Below, piece after piece: positions 23,851 through 33,442 of a DNA stretch of 41,336 nt. The notes beneath the pieces were generated by a model. That model saw only the letters and a program-made list of their open reading frames with translations, was not told the DNA's origin and did not search any database. The translations under genes were made by a program, and so were the position numbers. Every line of letters starts with the position of its first letter. Positions within the stretch are counted from its first letter, which is position 1. Source of the stretch: Actinomycetes bacterium (GTDB taxonomy: Bacteria; Actinomycetota; Acidimicrobiia; Acidimicrobiales; Ilumatobacteraceae); assembly GCA_027491335.1 (NCBI GenBank), contig JAIXWJ010000030.1:1-41336 (forward strand), written 5' to 3'.

Positions 23851-24956
23851 TCACTTGTGCCCCGACGGACCGACGTGTCGGGACTCGCGGTCGATGGAGA
23901 AGGGATTCCCTCTCCACGCCTGGCCCTCGGCCAGATCGGCGAGTCGACGACCGATCTCGGGCAGGAACTTGAACCCGTGTCCGCCGAGACCGACCCCGAC
24001 CACCACGTCGCCCACTCTGTCGATGATGAAATCCTCGTCGGGGAACGACGCGTACAAGCAGGTCACGGCGTTCACCGGCGTGGGGTCCAACCCCGGCGCG
24101 ATCTCGGCGACCCATGCCGACACGCGCTTGCCGGCTTCCACGCACGGGCCTTGACGCACGTCGGGGTCCACTCGCAATCCGGTGTAGTGCTCGCCGACCT
24201 TCATCAGACCGCCGGGCGTGGGAAGTCCGTACAACTCGGGAATCGTGCGCGTGATGAAGGTGGGCCACGGGTATTCGGCGCGCGGTCGAAAGAAGAAAAC
24301 CTGTTCGTCGGTGACGATCAGTTCGGGTAGAACCAACATGCCCGACAAAAGACGATCGGCCCACGCCCCGGCGGTGACGATCACCGAACCCGCGTCCACG
24401 ACTCCCGACGCCGACGTGACCCGAACGCCGTCGGCGCGAACGTCGATGGAAATCACCGGCTCGTCGAAACGAAGATCCGCTCCGTGCGTGGTGGCCACGC
24501 GCTGGAAAGCCGCCAACGCACCGTCGGCGTGCACCGTTCCCGAATTCGGTTGCCACAACACCGGATGTTCGAAGCGAAAGTACGGGAACCGTCGTTCGGC
24601 TTCGGCGGCGTCCATCAATTCGTGGGGAAGACCGCACGTCGTGAGGTTGGTGGAGATGTCGGCCAGTTCGCGCGCGAAACCGGTGTCGAGACTTCCCACC
24701 AACGACAACAACCTCGTGTTGGTTTCGCGTTCCAGTTGGCGCCAACCATCGAAGGAATCGAGCGCCATCACGGCGTAGGCCTCGTCGGTGTAAGCCGCGC
24801 GAAAGATTCGTTCGGTGCCGTGCGAACTACCGCGATCGTGACCGCGACCGAACGCATCGAAGGCCACCACCGTTCGGCCCCGCCGAGCCAACTCGGCGGC
24901 GGCCGCCGATCCGGCACCCCCACAACCGACGATCACCACGTCGGCCACCATGGAAC

Positions 24957-24960
<4 letters not shown>
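23851..24960 (-). CDS. FAD-dependent amine oxidase, monomeric sarcosine oxidase-like
   Basis: A 369-residue protein. The N-terminal dinucleotide fold VVIVGCGGAGSAAAAELARRG leads into the sarcosine-oxidase signature RGSSHGTERIFR. Further marks are VIVTAGAWADRLL and TCLYASFPDEDFIIDR; the Cys in CLY matches the covalent 8a-cysteinyl-FAD site of monomeric sarcosine oxidase. It would oxidise an N-methyl amino acid or cyclic amine to an imine, releasing H2O2. GTG 24960 overlaps the stop of the acyl-CoA synthetase gene (GTGA, four bases), so the two are coupled; ATG 24951 is the alternative start. Downstream, P450 follows after 26 bases. Confidence 0.9.
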
Positions 24961-26501
<1,541 letters not shown>

Positions 26502-26507
26502 GGTCCG

Positions 26508-26513
26508 ATTCTT
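26508..26513 (-). promoter_or_regulatory. -10-like hexamer AAGAAT, acyl-CoA synthetase
   Basis: AAGAAT lies six bases (CGGACC) before the ATG at 26501. The same hexamer and spacing precedes the predicted leader ORF at 35318. Confidence 0.5.
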
Positions 26514-26551
26514 TCACAGCACCTCGTGGTCGTGCCGAGGCCGAGGCGAAG

Positions 26552-26557
26552 TACAGT
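26552..26557 (+). promoter_or_regulatory. -10 hexamer TACAGT, leaderless CapA-like promoter
   Basis: TACAGT lies six bases (TCCGGC) before ATG 26564. The same hexamer and spacing precedes the sulfatase-like gene at 35363. Confidence 0.65.
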
Positions 26558-26563
26558 TCCGGC

Positions 26564-27760
26564 ATGGCCCGTGTCCGTTCGATTCCGATCGCGTTGGTCG
26601 CTCTCGGGTTCGTCGCGGCCTGCGGCGGCGGTTCGCAGTCCAGCGAGGTGACCGGTCCGTTGGCCCCGGTCGAATTGGCTCCCGTCGACAGCCCGGCCCC
26701 CACCGTGCCGCCCGAACCCACCACCACGTCGGCCGCCCCCACCACCACGGTGCCCGGACCCCCGAGGATTCGTTTCGCCTTCTCCGGCGACATTTTGATT
26801 CACAGCCAACTCTGGACCCGCGCCCAACAGAACGCCGGGGGCAGCGGCTACGACTTCACGCCCATGTTCGCCGCCGTGAAGCCACTGCTCGAGGGCGTGG
26901 ACTTCGCGATCTGCCACCTCGAGGTGCCGGTGGCGCCCACCGGTGAGGGCCCCACCACGTTCCCCCTGTACGGGTCACCCAAGGAGATCGTCGACGCGGT
27001 CGCGTGGGCTGGGTACGACCGTTGCTCCACGGCCAGCAACCACACCCTCGACAAGGACATCCCCGGCATCGAGGCCACCACCGCGGCCTTCGACGAGGTC
27101 GGCATCACCCAAGTGGGCATGGCGCGCACCCCCGCCGAGATCGAACCCACGGTGCTCGAGGTCAACGGCATCAAGTTCACGCATCTCGCGTACACGTACA
27201 GCTACAACGGTCGCCAACCTCCTCGGGGTGAGGAATGGCGGTCGGCGCTCATCGACTCGAACCGGATCATCGCCGACGCCCGCAAGGCCCGCGAGATGGG
27301 AGCCGAGTTCGTCGTCGTCAGCATGCACTGGGGCGGAAGCACGGCCGTCAACGACTATCAACGCAAGCACTCCAAGGCCATCACCGCCTCCGGCGTGGTC
27401 GATCTCGTCGTCGGACATCACGCGCACATGGTCCAGCCGATCGAGCAGGTGAACGGAATCTGGACGGTGTTCGGTCTGGGCAACTCTCTCAGTTTCCATC
27501 CCACCAGCGGCGTGCCGTCGGCCAACACTCAGGACGGCATGATCGCCACGGTCAACGTGGTGCGCAACGAGGCCGGTGGATTCACGATCGAGCAGCCGGT
27601 GGTGCACCCCACGTGGGTCGACAAGAACGACGGCATGGTGATCCGCTTGGTGAAGCCGGGCATGCTCGACAACACCCTCAGCGAGGGCGTGCGCAAGCAA
27701 CTGGAGATCTCCTTGCGGCGCACGACCTCGGTGGTGGGGCCCTACATCGTTCCCGACTGA
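26564..27760 (+). CDS. CapA-family lipoprotein (poly-gamma-glutamate capsule metallophosphatase-like)
   Basis: A 398-residue protein. The signal peptide ends in a lipobox (GFVAAC, lipidated Cys20), followed by a Pro/Thr-rich linker to about residue 66. The PGA_cap/CapA calcineurin-like domain then carries FSGDILIH, ICHLEVP, STASNHTLD, SMHWGG and the metal-site VGHHAHMVQPIE. CapA proteins act at the envelope in polyglutamate capsule assembly, but many homologues occur without capsule genes, and none is seen here. It is convergent with an acyltransferase/SGNH gene, overlapping it by 19 bases, and divergent from the acyl-CoA synthetase. A general envelope-modification role is likely. Confidence 0.92.
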   Translation: MARVRSIPIALVALGFVAACGGGSQSSEVTGPLAPVELAPVDSPAPTVPPEPTTTSAAPTTTVPGPPRIRFAFSGDILIHSQLWTRAQQNAGGSGYDFTPMFAAVKPLLEGVDFAICHLEVPVAPTGEGPTTFPLYGSPKEIVDAVAWAGYDRCSTASNHTLDKDIPGIEATTAAFDEVGITQVGMARTPAEIEPTVLEVNGIKFTHLAYTYSYNGRQPPRGEEWRSALIDSNRIIADARKAREMGAEFVVVSMHWGGSTAVNDYQRKHSKAITASGVVDLVVGHHAHMVQPIEQVNGIWTVFGLGNSLSFHPTSGVPSANTQDGMIATVNVVRNEAGGFTIEQPVVHPTWVDKNDGMVIRLVKPGMLDNTLSEGVRKQLEISLRRTTSVVGPYIVPD

Positions 27761-29913
27761 ACGTGCCGTTGCACGAAAGGCACCAGAACGTCGGCCACCA
27801 CGGGCGTCAACCACTTCATGAAGCGATTCGACAGATGATGTCCGTCGCGGTACACCAACAGATTGCCCACGATCACCGGACACACGTCGTTGGAGCACAA
27901 CCACCGACGCGGTTCGACGAAGCTCACCTCTCGCTCGACCGTCGTCGCACGAATGACCTCTTCCACCGCCCGATCGGCGTCGGTCGACCGGCCCGGAGCG
28001 CATGACTGCACCGACGTGCGACGATTCGACACGCACTTGGGCACGTCGTCGGGCGGATCGGGCGTGTCACCGAGCACCACCGGTTCGATGCCGTCGGCGC
28101 GTAGACCGTCCAGCAAGGGTCCGAGTTGGCTGGCCCACACGTCGGGCTTGATGGCGGCGCGATCGACGGAGTCCTTGAGCGAGTAGTACTGCGACATCAG
28201 AACCACGTCGACGCCTTCGGACTTCAGATACTCGCGAACACTGGATCGCCATGGCGCGCAGAAGTTGTTGTTGGCCTGATCGTTGAAGCTGTACGTGATC
28301 ACGTCGAGGAACGGGCAACTGCCCTGGGTGATGGACAGGAATCGCCAACCTTGTTCGATGCCGATGGCGTTCAATGCCTCGAACCATTGGGCGGCGTGGG
28401 AGTCGCCCCACAGCGCGATGGTGATCGCACCGTTCGGGTCGCCGAACACGCAATCGGCCTTCACCTCGCTGTCGTAGTACTGGTGGCAACCGTTCTCGTA
28501 CACCACGCTGGTGTCGTACTGCGCGCTCAGGAGAGGTGGTTCGAGATTGTCGGGCACCACCTGGTTGGCCACGGAGTCGACGATCGCCTGGATCGGCGCG
28601 GTTCCCTGCATCGAGATGTAGTCGACCGGCTCGGGCGCGGTGGTGGTCGTGCTGACGGCGGTCGTGTCGCTGATGGTCGTGTCACTGGTCGATGCGGCAA
28701 CCGTCGACGAACTCGTCGAACTCGCCGATGCGGTGGTGACGGGCGCGAACGTCGGAGCACTGGCGATCACGCCGGTGGACACGTCGGGTTCGTACGCGGC
28801 CAACACCGCGCCGGTTCCCAATCCCATGACCACCAGTCCGGCACCCACGACCAATGACGCGCGGGAATTCACGATCAACGACGACGAACGTCGAACCGGA
28901 TTCTCGACGAAGCGGTAACCCAGGTCGGCCAGCCCCACCGTGATCGACAGAACCGCGAGCCGTTGCACCACCGTCAATTCGTCACCCACATGGGCCTCGG
29001 CGATGATCAAGGCGGGCCAGTGCCACAAATACAGCGAGTACGAACGCTGGCCGACCCACTGCATGAACGGATGACCCAGAAGCCTCACCGGACCGCGCGA
29101 CGACTCGTCTCCGCCCAGCAACACCGCGCAAGTGGCCAACACCGGGACCAGAGCGATCCAACCGGGGAATCCCGTGACGTTCCCGAAGGTCATGGTGCAG
29201 ATGGCGATGACCGCCAAACCCGACCACGAAATCAGCACGCGCCGTTCCTCGGGAACGCGTCGGACGCCACGGCTGACGACGGCCAACAACGAACCCACGC
29301 CCAACTCCCACGCCCGGGTGTGCAGACCGAAGAACGACCACGACGGATGGGAACCGGTCAACAACACGCTCATGGACAGCGACAGCACCACGACCACGAC
29401 CATCGTCGCGGCCACGCGAGCACGAACGTTGCGGGCACCGATGGTGACCGCGGCGATCAACGCCGGCCACACCATGTAGAACTGCTCCTCGACCGCGAGC
29501 GACCAGTAATGCTGGATCGGGGACGGCGGAAGTTCGGCGCCGAGGTAATCGGTGCCCCGACCCGCGAACACCATGTTCACGGTGAAGGTGGCCGCCGCCC
29601 GAATGTCGCGGGCCAGATCGGCCAATCGAGTGGGCTCCAACCACATCGCCGCCGCCAACGCGGTCGCCGTCAGGACCGTGGCCGAGATCGGCAACAGGCG
29701 ACGAATGCGGCGGGTGTAGAAGTCCAGCAACGAGATGCGGCCCGAGTCGGTTCGCTCGGCCACCAACAACGACGTGATCAGGAATCCGGAGATGACGAAG
29801 AAGACGTCGACCCCGATGAAGCCTCCCTCGGTGCCCGGAACTCCGAAGTGAAAGAGCAGAACGGCGATGACCGCGACGGCGCGCAGGCCCTCGATGTCGC
29901 GCCGATGCTTCAC
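27742..29913 (-). CDS. Acyltransferase-3 (OafA/YrhL-like) membrane protein with C-terminal SGNH domain
   Basis: A 723-residue protein. The N-terminal domain of about ten membrane helices has His22 in GLRAVAVIAVLLFH and FFVISGFLITSLL. A Ser/Thr-rich linker (about 385-435) leads to a periplasmic-side SGNH domain with WGDSHAAQW and the terminal RDGHHLSNRF, giving Ser/Asp/His in classic form. It O-acetylates or otherwise acylates extracellular glycans, similar to peptidoglycan or O-antigen acetylases. The start is GTG 29913, fixed by TAGCGT six bases upstream. The 3' end overlaps CapA by 19 bases. It lies 16 bases behind the hydrolase lipoprotein gene on the same strand, but with its own hexamer. 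Confidence 0.94.
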   Translation of the reverse strand: MKHRRDIEGLRAVAVIAVLLFHFGVPGTEGGFIGVDVFFVISGFLITSLLVAERTDSGRISLLDFYTRRIRRLLPISATVLTATALAAAMWLEPTRLADLARDIRAAATFTVNMVFAGRGTDYLGAELPPSPIQHYWSLAVEEQFYMVWPALIAAVTIGARNVRARVAATMVVVVVLSLSMSVLLTGSHPSWSFFGLHTRAWELGVGSLLAVVSRGVRRVPEERRVLISWSGLAVIAICTMTFGNVTGFPGWIALVPVLATCAVLLGGDESSRGPVRLLGHPFMQWVGQRSYSLYLWHWPALIIAEAHVGDELTVVQRLAVLSITVGLADLGYRFVENPVRRSSSLIVNSRASLVVGAGLVVMGLGTGAVLAAYEPDVSTGVIASAPTFAPVTTASASSTSSSTVAASTSDTTISDTTAVSTTTTAPEPVDYISMQGTAPIQAIVDSVANQVVPDNLEPPLLSAQYDTSVVYENGCHQYYDSEVKADCVFGDPNGAITIALWGDSHAAQWFEALNAIGIEQGWRFLSITQGSCPFLDVITYSFNDQANNNFCAPWRSSVREYLKSEGVDVVLMSQYYSLKDSVDRAAIKPDVWASQLGPLLDGLRADGIEPVVLGDTPDPPDDVPKCVSNRRTSVQSCAPGRSTDADRAVEEVIRATTVEREVSFVEPRRWLCSNDVCPVIVGNLLVYRDGHHLSNRFMKWLTPVVADVLVPFVQRHVQSGTM

Positions 29914-29919
29914 GGCTTC

Positions 29920-29925
29920 ACGCTA
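29920..29925 (-). promoter_or_regulatory. -10 hexamer TAGCGT fixing the GTG start of the acyltransferase
   Basis: TAGCGT lies six bases (GAAGCC) before GTG 29913. It sits in the short gap after the upstream gene's stop. Confidence 0.6.
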
Positions 29926-29929
29926 ATGC

Positions 29930-31552
29930 TCACATGCCGGCGCGCATGGCTCCGTAGGTGGCACCGGCCGCCTTGATGGCATCGGCGTCGATCTCGAGAA
30001 TCGCACCCGACGCCACCGCCGCGTCGGTCGCCGCGTTCCACTTCTCGACGAAGTCGTCGGCCGTCGGATACAACGCGTCCAACTGCTCGGCGGTCATGGA
30101 GGTGGTGGTTCCGAACAAACCGCAGAAACCGCCGCCGTCCTGACCGAGGCCCGACAGCACCGCCATCGGAACGTCGACGTACGGCGTGCGAATGCCACCG
30201 AGAGCGTTTCCGTTGGCGTCCACCTCGAAGCCCGTGATGTCGGCGTTGTTCTGCAGCGTGGGGAAGATGGCGGGCGCCTCACCGGTGCGAATCCACGTGT
30301 CGAGCGCGCGAAGAGCGGCGCGCAGAACGTAGGTGTGCGGTCCGGCGTTGATGGGCTTCGAACATTCGATGATGCCCATGTACACCGACGTGGGAGCACC
30401 GAATTGCGCCTCGAACAGTTCGATGTCGGCCTGACCGTCTCCCGTTTCCGCGTCACCGATGCCCAAGCTGTAGGCGTCACCGTGCGCGGTGCCGGCCACC
30501 TCCCAGTTGCGGAACACGTCGGTGTCGGGCTGCTCGGCGCGTCGGTAACCCAAACGGTCGCCCACCACGTCGGTCTCGGTGACGAAGTTGAACACGGGTC
30601 GCGCGAGGTCCTCGCGGATGCGCACGACGGCCGGCGTCTTCACGTCGCTCGGATCGCCGGGATCGGCGCAGTTCGTCGCGCAGTACAGGTTGGCGGCTCG
30701 CGAGCCGCGACTGTGAACCAGGTATCCGTTGTAGACGTCGTGCATCGGAGCGAAAGCGTTGAGGTAGGACGCCATGCGGAAACCGGACTGCGATTCACCG
30801 GCGGCGATCACCACGTCGGGTTGCAGTCCACCGAGAATGGTGTCGGCCTGCTGCCACACCGTGGCGCCGGCCTGACTGAAGATGTCGTAGCTGTAGTTGT
30901 CGCCGGGATGGTTCAACGATCCGTAGCGCTCGGGGTCGGCCTTCTTCAGAACGCGGAACTCACCCATCGCGTTTCCGCCGCCCTCGACGCCCACACGTTG
31001 GGTCGACACACCAACCCACACGGCACCCTGACGCATGATGTCGATCCACGACAGCGACCACGTCGGGCCGGTGTCGAGGCCGGCCGTCACGTTCAACCAT
31101 TCCACGTACGCCGTGCCACTGAATTCCGTCGCCTCCGAGGGACGACGAACCACGATGCGGGTCTTGTAGTCGACCGTGTCCTTAGCCGTCACCTCCCACA
31201 AGCCGTCCTCCGACAAGGGTGTGGCCGAGGTGTAGCTGGTGGCCGTTCCGCCGATGAAGTACTCCTCCTCGACGTAGCCGAAGGCGGAACCGTCGAACGC
31301 CGACGTTCCAAAGACGATCTGGCCGGCGCCGCCGGTGATGGGCCCCTCGACGGTGGTGGCTGCGACGCCGCTGAGCGCCGGCGGAACCGGAGCGAACGGC
31401 GGCTCGGTGACCATCGGTGCATCGGTGCTGGGCGCCTCGGTGGACGGGGCGTCGCTCGCGGGCGCGGAGTTCGACGAGCCCGAGTCGTCGCCCGAACAGG
31501 CGACCGACGCGATGGCGAGCATGGCAATGACGAGACCGGACGTACGACGCAT
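29930..31552 (-). CDS. Lipoprotein with alpha/beta-hydrolase domain (Abhydrolase_10-like)
   Basis: A 540-residue protein. The signal peptide ends in the lipobox SVAC (Cys19), then a Ser/Pro/Asp-rich linker. The large domain matches the 'alpha/beta hydrolase domain-containing' family: TRIVVRRP, VEWLNVT, a GESQSG nucleophile elbow (VVIAAGESQSGFRMASYL), NFVTETDV and VAGTAHGDAY, with the last His as the likely triad member. It would be a surface esterase; substrate unknown. ATG 31552 is preceded by AGGGGG about five bases upstream, so this is a leadered gene, unlike most here. It is divergent from the SnoaL-like gene. Confidence 0.9.
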   Translation of the reverse strand: MRRTSGLVIAMLAIASVACSGDDSGSSNSAPASDAPSTEAPSTDAPMVTEPPFAPVPPALSGVAATTVEGPITGGAGQIVFGTSAFDGSAFGYVEEEYFIGGTATSYTSATPLSEDGLWEVTAKDTVDYKTRIVVRRPSEATEFSGTAYVEWLNVTAGLDTGPTWSLSWIDIMRQGAVWVGVSTQRVGVEGGGNAMGEFRVLKKADPERYGSLNHPGDNYSYDIFSQAGATVWQQADTILGGLQPDVVIAAGESQSGFRMASYLNAFAPMHDVYNGYLVHSRGSRAANLYCATNCADPGDPSDVKTPAVVRIREDLARPVFNFVTETDVVGDRLGYRRAEQPDTDVFRNWEVAGTAHGDAYSLGIGDAETGDGQADIELFEAQFGAPTSVYMGIIECSKPINAGPHTYVLRAALRALDTWIRTGEAPAIFPTLQNNADITGFEVDANGNALGGIRTPYVDVPMAVLSGLGQDGGGFCGLFGTTTSMTAEQLDALYPTADDFVEKWNAATDAAVASGAILEIDADAIKAAGATYGAMRAGM

Positions 31553-31576
31553 GATTCCCCCTGTGTGTCGATCCAC

Positions 31577-31582
31577 AAAGTA
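31577..31582 (-). promoter_or_regulatory. -10 hexamer TACTTT, leadered lipoprotein promoter
   Basis: TACTTT lies 24 bases before ATG 31552, which would give an mRNA leader of about 18 bases carrying the AGGGGG ribosome-binding site. It shows that the leadered genes keep the hexamer further upstream. Confidence 0.4.
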
Positions 31583-31619
31583 GCCGAACACATGCCCGAG
31601 CACGGGACCGAAGGGGGTG

Positions 31620-31625
31620 TACAAA
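31620..31625 (+). promoter_or_regulatory. -10-like hexamer TACAAA, SnoaL-like gene
   Basis: TACAAA lies six bases before ATG 31632. The six-base spacer is GGAGGG, which looks like a ribosome-binding site but touches the ATG, too close to work in the usual way. Confidence 0.45.
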
Positions 31626-31631
31626 GGAGGG

Positions 31632-32033
31632 ATGGGTCTGGCCCGCACCGCCGTCGAGAAGCACGCCGAACACTGGAACGCGATGGACCGCGCGTCATGG
31701 GTGGCGCTCTTCTCCCCGAACGCCACCTTCGAGGATCCCGTGGGCGCACCGCCCAAGCTCGGAACCGAGGCGGTTCACAACTCGTGGGATCGTTCGTTCC
31801 GACCCGGCCGTCGCTGGTTCCTGCACCCGAAGCAGATCATCGAGGCCGGCTCGGAGGCCGCGGTCGTGATGCGCAACGAGGGCCACTTGGGAGATCGCGT
31901 CGTGGAAGTCAACGGCATCGAAATCTTCACGGTCGATGACGACGGTCTCATCGTCTCCGTGCGCTCCTTTTTCGATCAGCCGACCGAGTTCGCTCTGGAC
32001 GATTACTTCACGCCGAACCGCGACAACCCCTGA
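31632..32033 (+). CDS. SnoaL/NTF2-like protein
   Basis: A 133-residue protein with the NTF2-like cone fold pattern: an N-terminal helix with HWNAMDRASWVALFSPNATFEDPVG, then RPGRRWFLHPKQIIEAG, GIEIFTVDDDGLIVSVRSFFD. Members act as small isomerases, cyclases or hydrolases, or bind hydrophobic ligands; no function can be assigned. ATG 31632 was preferred over GTG 31617 because of the TACAAA spacing. It is divergent from the hydrolase lipoprotein and followed by the signal-peptidase operon after 90 bases. Confidence 0.85.
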   Translation: MGLARTAVEKHAEHWNAMDRASWVALFSPNATFEDPVGAPPKLGTEAVHNSWDRSFRPGRRWFLHPKQIIEAGSEAAVVMRNEGHLGDRVVEVNGIEIFTVDDDGLIVSVRSFFDQPTEFALDDYFTPNRDNP

Positions 32034-32058
32034 GGAAGCGCTCCGTCCGCGAGTGAGA

Positions 32059-32082
32059 TTTGTACCGGCGGTCCGGTACAAA
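32059..32082. promoter_or_regulatory. Perfect 24-bp palindrome (10-bp arms) upstream of the signal peptidase gene
   Basis: TTTGTACCGG (32059-32068), loop CGGT, then CCGGTACAAA (32073-32082). The arms are exact inverted repeats. Its centre is about 54 bases before GTG 32124. It may be a regulator-binding operator for the signal-peptidase operon, or an RNA stem at the end of the SnoaL-like transcript. No U-tract follows. Confidence 0.6.
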
Positions 32083-32111
32083 AGTGATGGAAATTCGCGC
32101 GCGTCCCTTTC

Positions 32112-32117
32112 TTTACT
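32112..32117 (+). promoter_or_regulatory. Possible -10 hexamer TTTACT, signal peptidase operon
   Basis: TTTACT lies six bases (GGTCGC) before GTG 32124. It is a weaker hexamer, but the spacing equals that of the other leaderless genes. Confidence 0.4.
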
Positions 32118-32123
32118 GGTCGC

Positions 32124-32762
32124 GTGACCATCGCCCTTCACGACGATTCCACGCGAACCCCTTGGCACGACATCTCGTTCGTGACGCATGTGGCCACCCG
32201 GTGCGTTCGGGCGTTCTGCACCGGAGCACTGATCACCTTCGCGGCCCTGACCGTGATGCTGGTCGGACTCGATCGTCTCTCCGGCGGAGAAGCCGGCCTC
32301 TCCATCCTCGGACGCGAGGTGCTCATCGTGCGTTCCGGATCGATGGTCCCGCAATTCGCCACCGGCGACGCGGTGATCATTCGTCCGGTCTCGCGCGGCG
32401 AGGCGACCGAACTCATCCGCGGTGACATCGTCACGTTCCGGACATCGGTGGACAACCCGACACTGGTGAGCCACCGAATCGTCGAGGTGACCCGTGATGC
32501 CCAAGGTGGCGTCGCCTACGTCACCCGGGGCGACGCCAATGCCTCGCGTGACTCCACGGTTCTCGAACCCGATCGCATCGTCGGGGTCGTCACCACGCAC
32601 GTGTCGCGGGGTGGATACATCCTGCACGCATTGCAGGAACCGCGCCTTCTTCTCACCCTCGTCATCGCCTTCATCTTCGCCAATCTCGCCGTGCTCATGA
32701 CGCGGCCACCCGTTCACCCGGAAACACAACCCACAACAGAAAAGGACATGAGCCATGAATAG
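32124..32762 (+). CDS. Signal peptidase I, SipW-like (S26B Ser/His type)
   Basis: A 212-residue membrane protease. One membrane segment lies at about 29-50 and a second near the C-terminus (about 176-194). The catalytic Ser73 is in VRSGSMVPQFATGDAVI. His117 in LVSHRIVEV takes the place of the Lys used by ordinary bacterial enzymes, and TRGDANASRD follows. The Ser/His arrangement is that of archaeal/ER-type and SipW peptidases, which process TasA-like proteins. The gene after it starts inside its last codons (8-base overlap), and both following proteins have SipW-type signal regions. The GTG start follows leaderless spacing, and no Shine-Dalgarno is visible. Confidence 0.92.
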   Translation: MTIALHDDSTRTPWHDISFVTHVATRCVRAFCTGALITFAALTVMLVGLDRLSGGEAGLSILGREVLIVRSGSMVPQFATGDAVIIRPVSRGEATELIRGDIVTFRTSVDNPTLVSHRIVEVTRDAQGGVAYVTRGDANASRDSTVLEPDRIVGVVTTHVSRGGYILHALQEPRLLLTLVIAFIFANLAVLMTRPPVHPETQPTTEKDMSHE

Positions 32763-33435
32763 ATCATCGAACGGAAAACTGAGGATGCTCGGCGTGAACG
32801 TGGGGGGTGGCTTGCTGGCCCTGACCGCCGTGGGCACCATGGCCATCGGGTCGACATTGGCTCTCTTCAGCGCATCCGAGACGAGCGCGGTCAACTCGTT
32901 CGAATCGGGAACCGTCACGGTGGGACCGGGCGACACCGCGAGCGTGGTGTGCAAGGTTCAAGGGATCGCCCCCGGCGACTCGTCATCCATGGCGACGCTG
33001 GGCTCGAAGTCGATGAACTCGTGCGACTACTCGGTGAAGTACACGGGAACCTCGGCGGCGTGGCTGTCGGTCGATGTCCTGATCGCATCGACGGGCACCA
33101 GCCTCTTCACCGGTGACGCCAAGGGACTGCAGTACTTCGTGAACGATGGGGCCACCAAGATCATCGACGGAACGACCTTCGAGACGATCGATGGCTCCGT
33201 CACCGCCGCCACCTCCGGCGTGACGGTCGAGCACATCATGCTGTCGTCGTCCCCGGCCGCCAACGGCGACACCGTCGACTTCACCATCGACTACCTGCTC
33301 CCCCTGTTGGCCCCGAACTCCTTGCAGGGAGCCAACTCCTCGATCACCCTCACCTTCCACGCGGTGCAAAGCGCGAACCAGCCCCTCGGCGATTGCCAGG
33401 CGGGCCGGCAGTGCAACACCATCACCTGGGGTTGA
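32755..33435 (+). CDS. TasA/camelysin-like secreted protein, likely SipW substrate
   Basis: A 226-residue protein. A hydrophobic signal (about 11-34, VNVGGGLLALTAVGTMAIG) ends in STLALFSASETSAVNSFESGTV. That is the 'A-x-F-S/x-x-E-T-S-x-N-x-F-x-x-G' junction of SipW substrates, with cleavage probably before LFSA. The mature part is a beta-rich domain with Cys residues near 66 and 89 and a Cys pair near the C-terminus. TasA relatives form extracellular fibres or act as metalloprotease-like camelysins; fibre formation here is an inference. ATG 32755 has AAAAGGA nine bases upstream, inside the peptidase gene, so translation is coupled. Confidence 0.87.
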   Translation: MNRSSNGKLRMLGVNVGGGLLALTAVGTMAIGSTLALFSASETSAVNSFESGTVTVGPGDTASVVCKVQGIAPGDSSSMATLGSKSMNSCDYSVKYTGTSAAWLSVDVLIASTGTSLFTGDAKGLQYFVNDGATKIIDGTTFETIDGSVTAATSGVTVEHIMLSSSPAANGDTVDFTIDYLLPLLAPNSLQGANSSITLTFHAVQSANQPLGDCQAGRQCNTITWG

Positions 33436-33442
33436 TGTCGCG

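Noticed and set aside
32060-32425. Frame read from 32060 through the signal-peptidase start
   Set aside because: It is out of frame with the peptidase, Arg/His-rich and without motifs; it is a shadow of the real gene.
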